From: Poindextera sp041691315
GTDB taxonomy: Bacteria > Pseudomonadota > Alphaproteobacteria > Caulobacterales > Caulobacteraceae
Assembly: GCA_041691315.1 (NCBI GenBank)
Contig: JBEPUW010000017.1
Span: 1-64,000 of the forward strand
DNA: 64,000 bases
Direction: 5' to 3'
Every line of letters starts with the position of its first letter. Within the stretch, counting starts at the first letter, position 1. This document shows, in pieces, positions 49,793 through 58,659 of this stretch. The translations under genes and the position numbers were made by a program. Under the pieces are notes generated by a model, which was not told where the DNA came from, ran no database searches, and saw only the letters and a program-made list of their open reading frames with translations.

Positions 49793-49947
49793 AACTTCTC
49801 CCAGAGGGAGAAGGAGGGACCCACGCGCTTTGCGCGTGGGAGGTTGAGGGGTTACAGCCTCTCGGATTATCCTGAAACGCCGTAACCCCTCATCCTCCCG
49901 CGCCGCCTGCGCGGCGCGGGACCCTCTTCTCCCTCTGTGAGAAGTTT
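49793..49947. repeat. Long intergenic palindrome, CTCTCCC-family copy 2
   Basis: AACTTCTCCCAGAGGGAGAA and TTCTCCCTCTGTGAGAAGTT form the outer arms. Inner blocks GAGGGGTTAC and GTAACCCCTC match copy 1 at 11452, while the arms carry CTTCTCC instead of CTCTCC. Smaller nested hairpins (ACGCGCTTTGCGCGT, GCGCCGCCTGCGCGGCGC) occupy the two apical sides. It lies between convergent mazG and the toroid-protein gene. Confidence 0.85.
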
Positions 49948-49975
49948 GGAGGCGCGACGCGCGGTGGTGGGGCTG

Positions 49976-50890
49976 TCACGTCCCTTCCACCCTGCCCCAG
50001 GCCCTCAGCGCTTCGATCGTGTCGCGGGTCATCCAACCGCGCCAGTCGCGTTTGGCCTTGGCCCAGGCCTTGGCGTCGACGAAGCTCCAGTCCCAGAAGA
50101 ACAGCCAACCGCCGTCCTCCTGCTGGGCGGCGATCAGGCCGTCGGCCGCCGGCCCGGTCCGGTCGGCAAGCGGCCCGGCGAGCAGGCTCTTGGGTGTCGG
50201 CGCCAGTTCTAGCGCCGGGAAGTGCTCGTCGTTGGGATCGTGGGCGATGGCGGAGTGGATGACCAGTTCGGCCAGAAGCAGGCGCAGATCGTCCGGAACC
50301 CCAGGCGTCTCCGCCAGGCGCATGGCGCATTTCAGGTCATAGGCGCCTTCGATGAGTTTGGTTTCCGCGATGGTGCGCCGCATCTGCGCCTCCGCGGCGT
50401 TCAGAAGCCTGGCCGAGACGTGGGGGCGCCAAGCGTAGAGGTAGGCGAGCAATTCGGCGCCGGGGTTGAAGCGGAAACCGTTCCAGTTTTCCGCCAGGTC
50501 CTTCGACCAGGTCCACCAGGGCGCGTGCGGCGCCTCATCCACCGCCGCGGTGATGATCGGCCAGACGCCGGCGTCCCAGTCAAAGGTGTTGTCCAGCCAG
50601 GACAGCGCCGCCGCGACCATGGGCTGGCCGCCGCCGGCGTCGATGCTACGCAGAAGCCGCAAGGCCACGCTGGTCGCCAGAGCGCTGGAGGCCGGAGAGG
50701 CCATGTCTGGCTCCAACCCGTGGCCGAACCCGCCGTCCGGGTTCTGGTAGGCCGCCAGCGCGGTCAGCACCGCCTCGGCGGGACCCGTGCCCAATTCGTA
50801 GCGCAACAGAGCCGCGTCCAGCGCCCGGCCCTCGCTCTCGACAAAGGCGCAGGCCTTATGGAATCCGGAATTGGACAGCAGCACGGTCAT
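49976..50890 (-). CDS. Predicted alpha/alpha-toroid protein of unknown function
   Basis: 304 aa. YQNPDGGFGHGLEPD and IAAQQEDGGWLFFWDWSF are QxxDGGxG/W-type motifs of terpenoid cyclase/prenyltransferase-like alpha-toroids, but no DXDD-type acid is seen, so cyclase activity is not claimed. ATG 50890 is preferred; ATG 50926 is an upstream option. It points in the same direction as hflX, 84 bp away. Confidence 0.72.
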   Translation of the reverse strand: MTVLLSNSGFHKACAFVESEGRALDAALLRYELGTGPAEAVLTALAAYQNPDGGFGHGLEPDMASPASSALATSVALRLLRSIDAGGGQPMVAAALSWLDNTFDWDAGVWPIITAAVDEAPHAPWWTWSKDLAENWNGFRFNPGAELLAYLYAWRPHVSARLLNAAEAQMRRTIAETKLIEGAYDLKCAMRLAETPGVPDDLRLLLAELVIHSAIAHDPNDEHFPALELAPTPKSLLAGPLADRTGPAADGLIAAQQEDGGWLFFWDWSFVDAKAWAKAKRDWRGWMTRDTIEALRAWGRVEGT

Positions 50891-50974
50891 GGCGAGCCCC
50901 GTATTTCTCAGGGCGACACCATGCAATCACCGTTTCAGGCCGTCAAGAACAAATGAAGAACGCTTGGTTCCGCC

Positions 50975-52327
50975 CTACTCCGCCGCCGCCTTGACCAGGG
51001 CCTCGGGGAACAGCCGTTCGAAGCGGCCGAGCGCCTGGCCGTCGAGGCGAACGGACAGGCGCACGGCGCCGTCGTCCTCATCGGCGCGGGTCAGGATGCG
51101 GCCGTGGCGATAGAGCCAGGCCATGGCCTCGCCGTCGTTGGCGGTCAGCATCGCCTCGATCGGTTCGCCGGAATCGATGCGCTCGGCCAGGCCGTGCAGC
51201 AGCTCGGCAAGGCCGGCGCCGCTGACCGCCGAGATCGGGAAGGCGGCCGGCTCGCCGGTCTTCACCCGCTTGGCGCGGGCCTTGAGCACGCCCTGGTCCT
51301 CGAGCGGCAACAGGTCGATCTTGTTCCAGGCCTCGATCAGCACCTGGCCGGCGTCGGCCCCGGCGTCCAGTTCGGCCAGCACCTTGCGCACGTCCTCAGC
51401 CTGCGCCTCGGTGTCGGGGCTGGCGATGTCGCGGACGTGGACGATGACGTCGGCTTCGTTCACCGCTTCCAGGGTGGCGCGGAAGGCCTCGACCAGTTCG
51501 TGCGGCAGGTCGGAGATGAAGCCCACCGTGTCCGACAGCATGGCCGGCCGGCCGTCGGGCAGGGCCAAGGCCCGCACGGTTGGATCGAGCGTGGCGAACA
51601 GCATGTCGCGCGCCTCGACCTTGGACGCTGTCAGGCGGTTGAACAGGGTCGACTTGCCGGCATTGGTGTAGCCGACCAGGGCGATGGTCGGATGCGGCGC
51701 GCGGCGCCGCGCGTCGCGCTGCAGCCGCCGCGTGCGGCGCACTTCGGTGAGTTCGAGCTTCAGCTTGGCGACCCTGGCCGTGAGCAGCCGCCGGTCGGTC
51801 TCGATCTGGGTTTCGCCGGGCCCGCTCATGGCCCCCAGCCCGCCGCGCTGGCGTTCAAGGTGGGTCCAGGTCTTGACCAGGCGCGAGCGTTCATAGGCCA
51901 ACCTGGCCAACTCGACCTGCAGCCGGCCTTCGCGCGTGCGGGCGCGGCGCCCGAAGATCTCCAGGATCAGGCCGGTGCGGTCGATCACCTTGACCTTCCA
52001 GGCGCGCTCGAGATTGCGCTGCTGGATCGGGGTCAGGGCGTCGTCGACCACCACCACGTCGATTTCGGCCTCGGCGCAGCGTTCGCCGATCTCGGCGGTC
52101 TTGCCCTTACCGAACAGGGTGGCCGGCGTCGGCGCGCGCAGCGGGACGAGGTCGGCGCCCTTGATCTCCAGGTCGAGCGCCTGGGCCAGGCCGATGGCCT
52201 CATCCAGGCGCAAGCCCGGCTCGCGCGCCGCCAGCGCTGAGGCGGACGCGTGGCCGGAAGACCTGACGGGGTGAAGAACGAGGGCCGTCTCGACGGGCGG
52301 CCGATGGTCGATGCTACGCGGGTTCAA
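50975..52327 (-). CDS. hflX: Ribosome-associated GTPase HflX
   Basis: 450 aa. N-terminal HflX domain with LRAPTPATLFGKGKTAEIGE, the glycine-rich linker GGLGAMSGPGETQIETDRR, then the GTPase domain with GYTNAGKSTLFN (G1), DTVGFISDLPHELVEAF (G3) and NKIDLL (G4). It splits stalled 70S ribosomes. The TTG start at 52327 overlaps the hfq stop (TTGA). Confidence 0.95.
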   Translation of the reverse strand: MNPRSIDHRPPVETALVLHPVRSSGHASASALAAREPGLRLDEAIGLAQALDLEIKGADLVPLRAPTPATLFGKGKTAEIGERCAEAEIDVVVVDDALTPIQQRNLERAWKVKVIDRTGLILEIFGRRARTREGRLQVELARLAYERSRLVKTWTHLERQRGGLGAMSGPGETQIETDRRLLTARVAKLKLELTEVRRTRRLQRDARRRAPHPTIALVGYTNAGKSTLFNRLTASKVEARDMLFATLDPTVRALALPDGRPAMLSDTVGFISDLPHELVEAFRATLEAVNEADVIVHVRDIASPDTEAQAEDVRKVLAELDAGADAGQVLIEAWNKIDLLPLEDQGVLKARAKRVKTGEPAAFPISAVSGAGLAELLHGLAERIDSGEPIEAMLTANDGEAMAWLYRHGRILTRADEDDGAVRLSVRLDGQALGRFERLFPEALVKAAAE

Positions 52328-52581
52328 TCCATGTCCTGATCGGGCTCGGGCTCATAGAGCTGAACCGGTTGAGCCGGCATGATGGTGGAAATGGCGTGCT
52401 TGTAGACCAGCTGCGATTGGCCATCGCGGCGCAGCAGCACGCAGAAATTGTCGAACCACGACACCACACCCTGCAGCTTGACGCCGTTGACGAGGAAGAT
52501 GGTGAGCGGGGTCTTGGACTTGCGAACCGAATTCAGGAAGGTGTCCTGCAGGTTCTGTTTCTTTTCGGTCGTCGTCGCCAT
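52324..52581 (-). CDS. hfq: RNA chaperone Hfq
   Basis: 85 aa. Sm1 motif LQDTFLNSVRKSKTPLTIFL, VNGVKLQGVVSWFDNFCVLL and Sm2 YKHAISTIMPAQPVQL; the acidic tail is PEPDQDMD. It anneals small RNAs to mRNAs. AAGGAG lies 12 nt upstream of the ATG. Overlaps hflX and probably belongs to the ntr-dat-hfq transcript. Confidence 0.97.
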   Translation of the reverse strand: MATTTEKKQNLQDTFLNSVRKSKTPLTIFLVNGVKLQGVVSWFDNFCVLLRRDGQSQLVYKHAISTIMPAQPVQLYEPEPDQDMD

Positions 52582-52678
52582 GGCGCTGTTGCGCTCCTTT
52601 TTCTCGGAAGCCAAACGCTTCCACACACGAGTTGAAGTCTTGTCGGTCTTTGCGGACCACCGCAACGGGCATTCGCCC

Positions 52679-53542
52679 TTAGCGGGCGGTCGCGCGGGCG
52701 TTCTGCTCATATAGGACGCGCAGCCGCTTGCCGACAGGCCCGGGCTTGCCGTCGCCGATGCTGTGCCCGTCGATCGCGGTCACCGGCATGACCAGGGTCG
52801 AGGCCGCGGTCATGAAGGCTTCCCTGGCGGCCTTGACGTCGTCGACGGTGAACGGCCGCTGCGAGACCGGGATGCCGGCCTCGGCGGCCAGGTCGATCAG
52901 GGTCTTGCGCGTGATGCCGCGCAGGATGTTGGCGTTGGTGTCGCGGGTGCGCAAAGAGCCGTCCGCATCGATGATCCAGGCATTGGTCGAGGCGCCTTCG
53001 GTGATGAAGCCCAGTTCGTCGACCATCCACGCCTCTTCGGCGCCGGCCTCGCGCGCCGCCTGCTTGGCCAGCGCATTGGGCAACAGGCCGACAGTCTTGA
53101 TGTCGCAACGGCCCCAGCGCTGATCGGGCTGTGTCAGCACCGCCACGCCCTTGGCCGCCTTGGCGTTGGCGGCGGCATAGTCGAGGCTCTTGGCGGTCAC
53201 CACCACGCTTGGCGGCGTCGAGGGGTGCGGAAAGGCATGGTCGCGGGCCGCGGTCCCGCGGGTGATCTGCAGATAGACCGAGCCGTCCTTGATCCGGTTT
53301 CGGCGCACGGTCTCGCGCATGACGACCATCAGCGCCGCCTCGCTCATCGGCGGGCGGATGCGAATCTCGGAGAGGCTGCGCCAGAGCCGCTCCAAGTGGC
53401 CGTCGGCGTCGGCGAGCTTGCCGTCGAAGACGGCGAAATACTCATAGACGCCGTCGGCGAACTGGAAGCCACGGTCCTCGATGTGCACCACGGCCAGCCC
53501 ATGCGGCTGGTAGCGGCCGTTGACATAGGCGATCCGCCCCAT
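52679..53542 (-). CDS. dat: D-amino-acid transaminase-like class IV aminotransferase
   Basis: 287 aa, PLP-dependent fold-type IV. IEDRGFQFADGVYEYF is the signature N-terminal stretch; the PLP lysine is in CDIKTVGLLPNALAKQAA; EGASTNAWIID binds the phosphate. The enzyme probably makes D-Glu/D-Ala for cell wall, though branched-chain or lyase activities are possible in this family. The start overlaps the ntrX stop at 53542. Confidence 0.9.
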   Translation of the reverse strand: MGRIAYVNGRYQPHGLAVVHIEDRGFQFADGVYEYFAVFDGKLADADGHLERLWRSLSEIRIRPPMSEAALMVVMRETVRRNRIKDGSVYLQITRGTAARDHAFPHPSTPPSVVVTAKSLDYAAANAKAAKGVAVLTQPDQRWGRCDIKTVGLLPNALAKQAAREAGAEEAWMVDELGFITEGASTNAWIIDADGSLRTRDTNANILRGITRKTLIDLAAEAGIPVSQRPFTVDDVKAAREAFMTAASTLVMPVTAIDGHSIGDGKPGPVGKRLRVLYEQNARATAR

Positions 53543-54933
53543 CAGGCGTCTTCGTCCTCTTCCAGCCGCGCGGGAGCGACGCCAAGCGACTTCAGCTTGC
53601 GGTGCAGGGCCGAGCGCTCCATGCCGATGAAGCTGGCGGTGCGCGAGATGTTGCCGCCGAACCGCACGATCTGGGCGTTGAGATATTCCCGCTCGAACAC
53701 CTCGCGCGCGTCGCGCAGCGGCCGGGCCAGGATGCGCTCGGAGCCGATCTGGCCGACATGGCCGGCAGCCGCAACCTCGGCCGGCAGCATCTCGGCGGTG
53801 ATCGGCTCGGCCGGGTCGCCGGCCGCCAGGATCAGCATGCGCTCGACGTTGTTGCGCAGCTGCTGGACGTTGCCCGGCCAGCCGTGCACCTGCAGCGTGG
53901 CGATGGCGTCGTCGCTGAGCTTGCGGCGCGCCAGGCCGGTGGCCTCGGCGATGCGCTCGATGAAGTATTCCACCAGTTCGGCGATATCCTCGCGCCGTTC
54001 GGAGAGGCCAGGCACATGCACCGGGACCACGTTCAGCCGGTGATAAAGGTCCTCGCGGAAACGGCCCTCGGCGATCTCTTCACGCAAGTCGCGTGAAGTC
54101 GACGACATGACGCGAACGTCGACCTGCACCTCCTGGTCGCCGCCGACGCGGCGAAACCGCTGTTCGACCAGGACCCGCAAGATGCGCCCTTGGGTCTCGC
54201 GCGGCATGTCGGCGACTTCCTGCAGGTAGAGGGCCCCGCCGTGGGCGCGTTCGAAGACGCCGATCTTGCGCGGCCGGCCGCCCTCGCCTTCCTCGCCGAA
54301 CAGTTCCAGGTCCATCCGGTCAGGCGTCATGCCGGCGGCGCCGATGCCGATGAACTCGCCCTTGGCGCGGGGGCTGGCGGCGTGGATTAGCCGCGCCACC
54401 AACTCCTTGCCCGAGCCCGGCGGGCCGGAGATCAGGAGGCGGCTGTTGGCCGGCCCCAGCTTGCCGATCAGCTGGCGCACCTGCTGGGCGGCGGCGGAGC
54501 GGCCCAGGAAGGTGTCCGGCACGAAGGTCTGCTGGCGCAGGCGGCGGTTCTCCCGCTTCAGCTGCGCCTGTTCCAGGGCGCGCTCGACCACCAGCAGCAG
54601 CCGGTCGGACTTGAACGGCTTTTCCAGGAAGTCGTAGGCGCCGCGCTTGATGGCGCTGACCGCGGTCTCGATATTGCCGTGGCCGGAGATCATGATCACC
54701 GGCAGGTCGGCGTCCAGCGACTTGACCAGGTCAAGCAGCTCCAGCCCGTCCATGCCGCCGCCCTGCATCCAGATGTCGAGCACCAGGAGCGCCGGTTTGC
54801 GCGCGCCGAGGCTGGCCAGGGCGGACTCGGAGTCCGCGGCAGTGCGCACCCCATAGCCTTCGTCAGCCAGGATCCCCGCGACCAGTTCGCGGATATCGGC
54901 TTCGTCGTCGACGACCAGGATGTCGGCGGCCAT
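53542..54933 (-). CDS. ntrX: Response regulator NtrX
   Basis: 463 aa: receiver domain with acceptor Asp in LLVLDIWMQGG, AAA+ domain with GPPGSGKE (Walker A), and a Fis-type HTH (GGNISRTASFIGMERSALHR). The GAFTGA sigma54-contact loop is missing (the region reads ELFGEEGEGGRPRKIGVFER). The Walker B Asp is replaced (ALYLQEVAD instead of LFLDE), so ATP hydrolysis may be impaired. These features suggest a DNA-binding response regulator rather than a sigma54 activator. Confidence 0.92.
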   Translation of the reverse strand: MAADILVVDDEADIRELVAGILADEGYGVRTAADSESALASLGARKPALLVLDIWMQGGGMDGLELLDLVKSLDADLPVIMISGHGNIETAVSAIKRGAYDFLEKPFKSDRLLLVVERALEQAQLKRENRRLRQQTFVPDTFLGRSAAAQQVRQLIGKLGPANSRLLISGPPGSGKELVARLIHAASPRAKGEFIGIGAAGMTPDRMDLELFGEEGEGGRPRKIGVFERAHGGALYLQEVADMPRETQGRILRVLVEQRFRRVGGDQEVQVDVRVMSSTSRDLREEIAEGRFREDLYHRLNVVPVHVPGLSERREDIAELVEYFIERIAEATGLARRKLSDDAIATLQVHGWPGNVQQLRNNVERMLILAAGDPAEPITAEMLPAEVAAAGHVGQIGSERILARPLRDAREVFEREYLNAQIVRFGGNISRTASFIGMERSALHRKLKSLGVAPARLEEDEDA

Positions 54934-54940
54934 GGGGGCG

Positions 54941-57175
54941 CTACTCCGCAGCGGTTTCTATCGAGGCGACCGTTTCGGCCGCCTTCAGACGAGGCAATTT
55001 CAGAACGGCGCGCGCCCCCGGACGCTCGCTGGCGTCGAACAGCTTCAGCGCGCCGCCGTGGTCCTCCATGATCCGCGTCACGATGGCGAGGCCGAGGCCC
55101 GTGCCCTTTTCGCGCGTGGTCACATAGGGCTCGATCAGGCGATCGCGGTCCTTGGCGGGCAGGCCGATGCCGTTATCCTCGACCTCGAAGCTGAGGTCGT
55201 CGCCGTCGCTGACCAGCTTCACATGGATGTGGCCCTTCAGGCCCGGTTCGGCCAGCCGCCGGGCCATGATCGCCTCGCCGGCGTTCTTCAGCACATTAGT
55301 CAGGGCCTGGCCGATCATCCGCTCGTCGCAAAGCGCCGGCGCCTCGGTCAGCCCCTCGGTGAGGTCGATCTCGGTGTCGGGATCGACCACCCGCTGGGCG
55401 AACACCGCCTCGCGCAGCAGTTCGGCCAGGTCGACGCGCTCGAACCGGGGCGACGGCATGCGCGCGAACGCGGAGAACTCGTCGACCATCCGGCCGATGC
55501 CGGCGACCTGGCGGATGATGGTGTCGGTGCAGCGGTCGAAGGTGTCGAGATCGGTGGTGATCTCCTTGCGGTACTTGCGCCGCAGCCGCTCGGCCGAAAG
55601 CTGAATCGGCGTCAGCGGATTTTTGATCTCGTGGGCGATGCGCCGCGCCACATCGCGCCAGGCGGCGTTGCGCTGGGCGCTGACCAGCCGGGTGATGTCG
55701 TCGAAGGTCAGCACCAGGCCGCCATCGGCGTGGCCGCTCGCCCGCACCCGCAGGCGCCGGGTGTCGCGGTCACGCACCACGTCCACCTCTGCCTCGGCGT
55801 CGCCGCCATAGCCGGCCGCCTCGGCCACCACATCGACGAACTCGGGCGCCGCGTCGGCCAGCGGCTGGCCCTGAGCGCCGTCGACCGGCAAGCCGAGCAG
55901 CACCAGGGCCTGGCGGTTGGCGGTGGAGATGCGGCCCTCGCCGTCGAGGCTGATCACGCCGGCGCTGACGCCGGACAGCACCGAATCGATGAACTGGCGC
56001 CGGGTCTCCGCCTCCGTACCCGCCTGGCGCAGTTCCGCCTGCTGGGTCTGAAGATCGCCGGTCATCCTGTTGAACGAACGGGCAAGATCGCCCAGTTCCT
56101 CAGGTCCACGGCCGACCGTGACCCGCGCGGTCAGGTCGCCGCCGGCGATGCGGTCCGCCGCCTGGATCAGCCGGGCTACGGGTCCGGAGATACTGTTGGC
56201 CGCGGCCATGCCGACCCAGATGGCGCCCACGACCAGCAGGAAGACCGTCTCCAGATAGGAGAGTTCCAGGGCAGCCTCGATGCGGCCGCGGTTGGCGGCG
56301 GTCTCGCGATAGGCGGCGAGCGAGCCCGAGGCCTCGCTCAGATTGGTCAGGATGCCGTGCTCGACCGGTCGCGCCACATAGAGATAGGCGTCCTTGAACC
56401 CCTTCAGCCGGTAAATGGCCCTGATCAGGTCGGTGGCGTTGAACACCGGCGCATCGACGTCGCCGGTGTCGGCGATGCGGAAGGCCGACGGCGGCGGGGC
56501 CAGATAGGGCGGCGAGGCGTTGGACTCGGCGCGGGCCAGGATGCGGCCGTCGCGGTCGATCAGATAGGCCGCCGAGAAATCGCTGAGCGAAGCCTGCAGC
56601 GCCAAAAGGTGGCTGAACTCGATCGGGCGCTGCTGCAGGGCGGCCGCGGACTGGTTGAGGCCGTCGGCCATGCCGGCGACATTCTCGCTGATCGACTGGT
56701 TCTGCGAGCGCAGATAGGAACGGGCCACGCTGGCCGACTTCTCGACCACGTTCGAGACCCGATGGCTGAACCAGCTATCGACGCTCTGGTTGACCAGCAC
56801 GCCGAAGACCAGGGCCACGACGATGGCCGGAGCGACCGCGGCGGTGGCGAAGATGGCGACGAAGCGCAGGTGCAGCCGGGCGCTGGCGTCGCCGCGCTGG
56901 GCGGCGATCAGGCCGAACACCCGGCGGACCGTGGCGATGGCCAGCACGCCGATCAGAATCAGGTTGAAGCCCAGTACGATCAGGATGGCGCGGGTCGGCG
57001 GCCCGACCGGCCCGGTCACCGGCGCCGAAGACGACATCCAGACCGCGACCCCGACCAGCGAGGCGGCCAGGGTGAACCCCAGGCCGAGCAGCGTTCCGGG
57101 GCGCAATCGGTCACGCCACGCCAGACCCGGTCGGCGCGGTGGGCTTTGCGGCGGTGACGACGCGTCGGCGGCCAT
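54941..57175 (-). CDS. ntrY: Membrane sensor kinase NtrY
   Basis: 744 aa. Four N-terminal membrane segments with a large periplasmic region between segments 3 and 4, then HAMP (NSISGPVARLIQAADRIAGG), a PAS-like domain, and the kinase core: H-box ARRIAHEIKNPLTPIQLSAE, N-box NVLKNAGEA, G-boxes DNGIGLP and KGTGLGLAIV. ATG 57175 preferred; TTG 57184 in frame. It ends 7 bp before ntrX. Confidence 0.94.
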   Translation of the reverse strand: MAADASSPPQSPPRRPGLAWRDRLRPGTLLGLGFTLAASLVGVAVWMSSSAPVTGPVGPPTRAILIVLGFNLILIGVLAIATVRRVFGLIAAQRGDASARLHLRFVAIFATAAVAPAIVVALVFGVLVNQSVDSWFSHRVSNVVEKSASVARSYLRSQNQSISENVAGMADGLNQSAAALQQRPIEFSHLLALQASLSDFSAAYLIDRDGRILARAESNASPPYLAPPPSAFRIADTGDVDAPVFNATDLIRAIYRLKGFKDAYLYVARPVEHGILTNLSEASGSLAAYRETAANRGRIEAALELSYLETVFLLVVGAIWVGMAAANSISGPVARLIQAADRIAGGDLTARVTVGRGPEELGDLARSFNRMTGDLQTQQAELRQAGTEAETRRQFIDSVLSGVSAGVISLDGEGRISTANRQALVLLGLPVDGAQGQPLADAAPEFVDVVAEAAGYGGDAEAEVDVVRDRDTRRLRVRASGHADGGLVLTFDDITRLVSAQRNAAWRDVARRIAHEIKNPLTPIQLSAERLRRKYRKEITTDLDTFDRCTDTIIRQVAGIGRMVDEFSAFARMPSPRFERVDLAELLREAVFAQRVVDPDTEIDLTEGLTEAPALCDERMIGQALTNVLKNAGEAIMARRLAEPGLKGHIHVKLVSDGDDLSFEVEDNGIGLPAKDRDRLIEPYVTTREKGTGLGLAIVTRIMEDHGGALKLFDASERPGARAVLKLPRLKAAETVASIETAAE

Positions 57176-57231
57176 GGCGCGCAAGCTACGAGGGACTGTG
57201 CCCTGAATTCAACAGCTATGTTGCGAAAACA

Positions 57232-58650
57232 TCACCGTTTGCCGCGACTCATCTCCACACCCAGGTCCTGGATCTTCTTGCGCAGGGTGTTGCGGTTGAG
57301 GCCGAGGATCTCGGCGGCGCGCACCTGATTGCCCCGCGTGGCCGTGAGCGTCAGTCGGATCAGCGGCCGTTCGATCTCGTGCAGGATGCGGTCGTAGAGG
57401 CCGGCCGGCGGGATCCCGTCGGGCTGGTCGGCGAAGTAGCCGGCCAGGTGGCGCTCGACCAGGCTGGACAGGGTGACCGGGCCGTTGGCCTCCGGCGGCG
57501 CCGGGTTCTGGTCCTGCAGTTCGCGCTCGACGATCCGCGCGGTGATCAGGTCCTCGGCATAGAGGGCGCAGATACGGCGGATCAGATTCTCCAGTTCCCG
57601 CACATTGCCCGGCCAGTCGTAAGCCTTCAGCCGCTCCAGCGCCGGCACGTCGATCGCCTTGGCCGACAGGCCCTCACGATGGGCGCGTAGCAGGAAGGAG
57701 CGCGCCAGGTCGGGAATGTCCTCGGTGCGCTCGCGCAACGGCGGGATGCGTACGCGGGCGACGTTCAGGCGGAAGTACAGGTCCTCGCGGAACAGGCCCT
57801 GCTGGATCAGGGCGCGCAGGTCGCGGTTGGTGGCGGCGATCACGCGCACATTCGGACGACGGCCGGTGCGCGGATTGATGGCGGCCTCGGAGCCGTCGAT
57901 GACCCGGGAGAGCCGGGTCTGGGCGTCGAGCGGCATGTCGCCGATCTCGTCGAGGAAGAGCGTGCCGCCGTCGGCCTCGATCAGCTTGCCGACATCGCCC
58001 TCGCCCTTGCCGAACAGTTCGGTCTCGACCCGTTCGCGCGGCACCGCGGCCAGGTTGATGACCGCGAAACGGCCGTCTCGGCGCGGGCCCAGATCGTGCA
58101 GGGCGCGCGCCACCAACTCCTTGCCGGCCCCGGATTCGCCGGTGATCAGCACGGTCAGGTCGGCGCTGACCAGCCGGGCGATGGTGCGATAGACCTCCTG
58201 CATCGGCGCCGAGCGGCCGATCAGCGGCAGGCGCTCGTCGCGCATCGCCCGCGCCTGGGCCTTGGTGGCCTCGGCGTCGGCCGGCCGGGCCAGGGCGCGT
58301 TTCGCCGCGGCGGTCATGTCGTCAAGGTCGAACGGCTTGGCGACGTATTCGAAGGCCCCGACCTCGGCGGCGTTGACGGCCGTCAGCAGGGTGTTCTGCG
58401 CGCTCATCACGATAACCGGCAGCTTCGGCCGTTGTTTGCGGATGCGCGGCAGCACGTCGAAGACATTCTCGTCGGGCATGACCACGTCGGTGATGACCAG
58501 ATCGCCCTCGCCTTCCGAGACCCATTTCAGCAGCGTGGTGGCGTTGCCGGTGGCGCGAACCTGATAGCCCAACCGGCCAAAGGCCTGGCTGAGCACCAGT
58601 CGGATCGAGGCGTCGTCGTCGGCGATGAGGATCTTATGCTGAACCGTCAT
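57232..58650 (-). CDS. ntrC: Nitrogen response regulator NtrC lacking the GAFTGA loop
   Basis: 472 aa: receiver (acceptor Asp in LVITDVVMPDE), AAA+ with GESGAGKE (Walker A) and TLFLDEIGD (Walker B), and Fis-type HTH (RAAEILGLNRNTLRKKI). The sigma54-contact loop is deleted: ELFGKGEGDVGKLIEADGG replaces the usual GAFTGA-containing segment. C. crescentus NtrC is reported to lack this loop, so the protein may act without sigma54. The stop of ntrB is 9 bp upstream. Confidence 0.95.
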   Translation of the reverse strand: MTVQHKILIADDDASIRLVLSQAFGRLGYQVRATGNATTLLKWVSEGEGDLVITDVVMPDENVFDVLPRIRKQRPKLPVIVMSAQNTLLTAVNAAEVGAFEYVAKPFDLDDMTAAAKRALARPADAEATKAQARAMRDERLPLIGRSAPMQEVYRTIARLVSADLTVLITGESGAGKELVARALHDLGPRRDGRFAVINLAAVPRERVETELFGKGEGDVGKLIEADGGTLFLDEIGDMPLDAQTRLSRVIDGSEAAINPRTGRRPNVRVIAATNRDLRALIQQGLFREDLYFRLNVARVRIPPLRERTEDIPDLARSFLLRAHREGLSAKAIDVPALERLKAYDWPGNVRELENLIRRICALYAEDLITARIVERELQDQNPAPPEANGPVTLSSLVERHLAGYFADQPDGIPPAGLYDRILHEIERPLIRLTLTATRGNQVRAAEILGLNRNTLRKKIQDLGVEMSRGKR

Positions 58651-58659
58651 GCTGCCGCC

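Noticed and set aside
49976..50890. Terpene cyclase
   Set aside because: Toroid-type DGG motifs are present but the catalytic DXDD or equivalent acid motif is not seen.
54920..57157. Long plus-strand open frame under ntrY (similar ones under recG, ligD, popA and the CoA-transferases)
   Set aside because: Same antisense artefact of GC-rich codon use; the opposite strand carries clear conserved genes.
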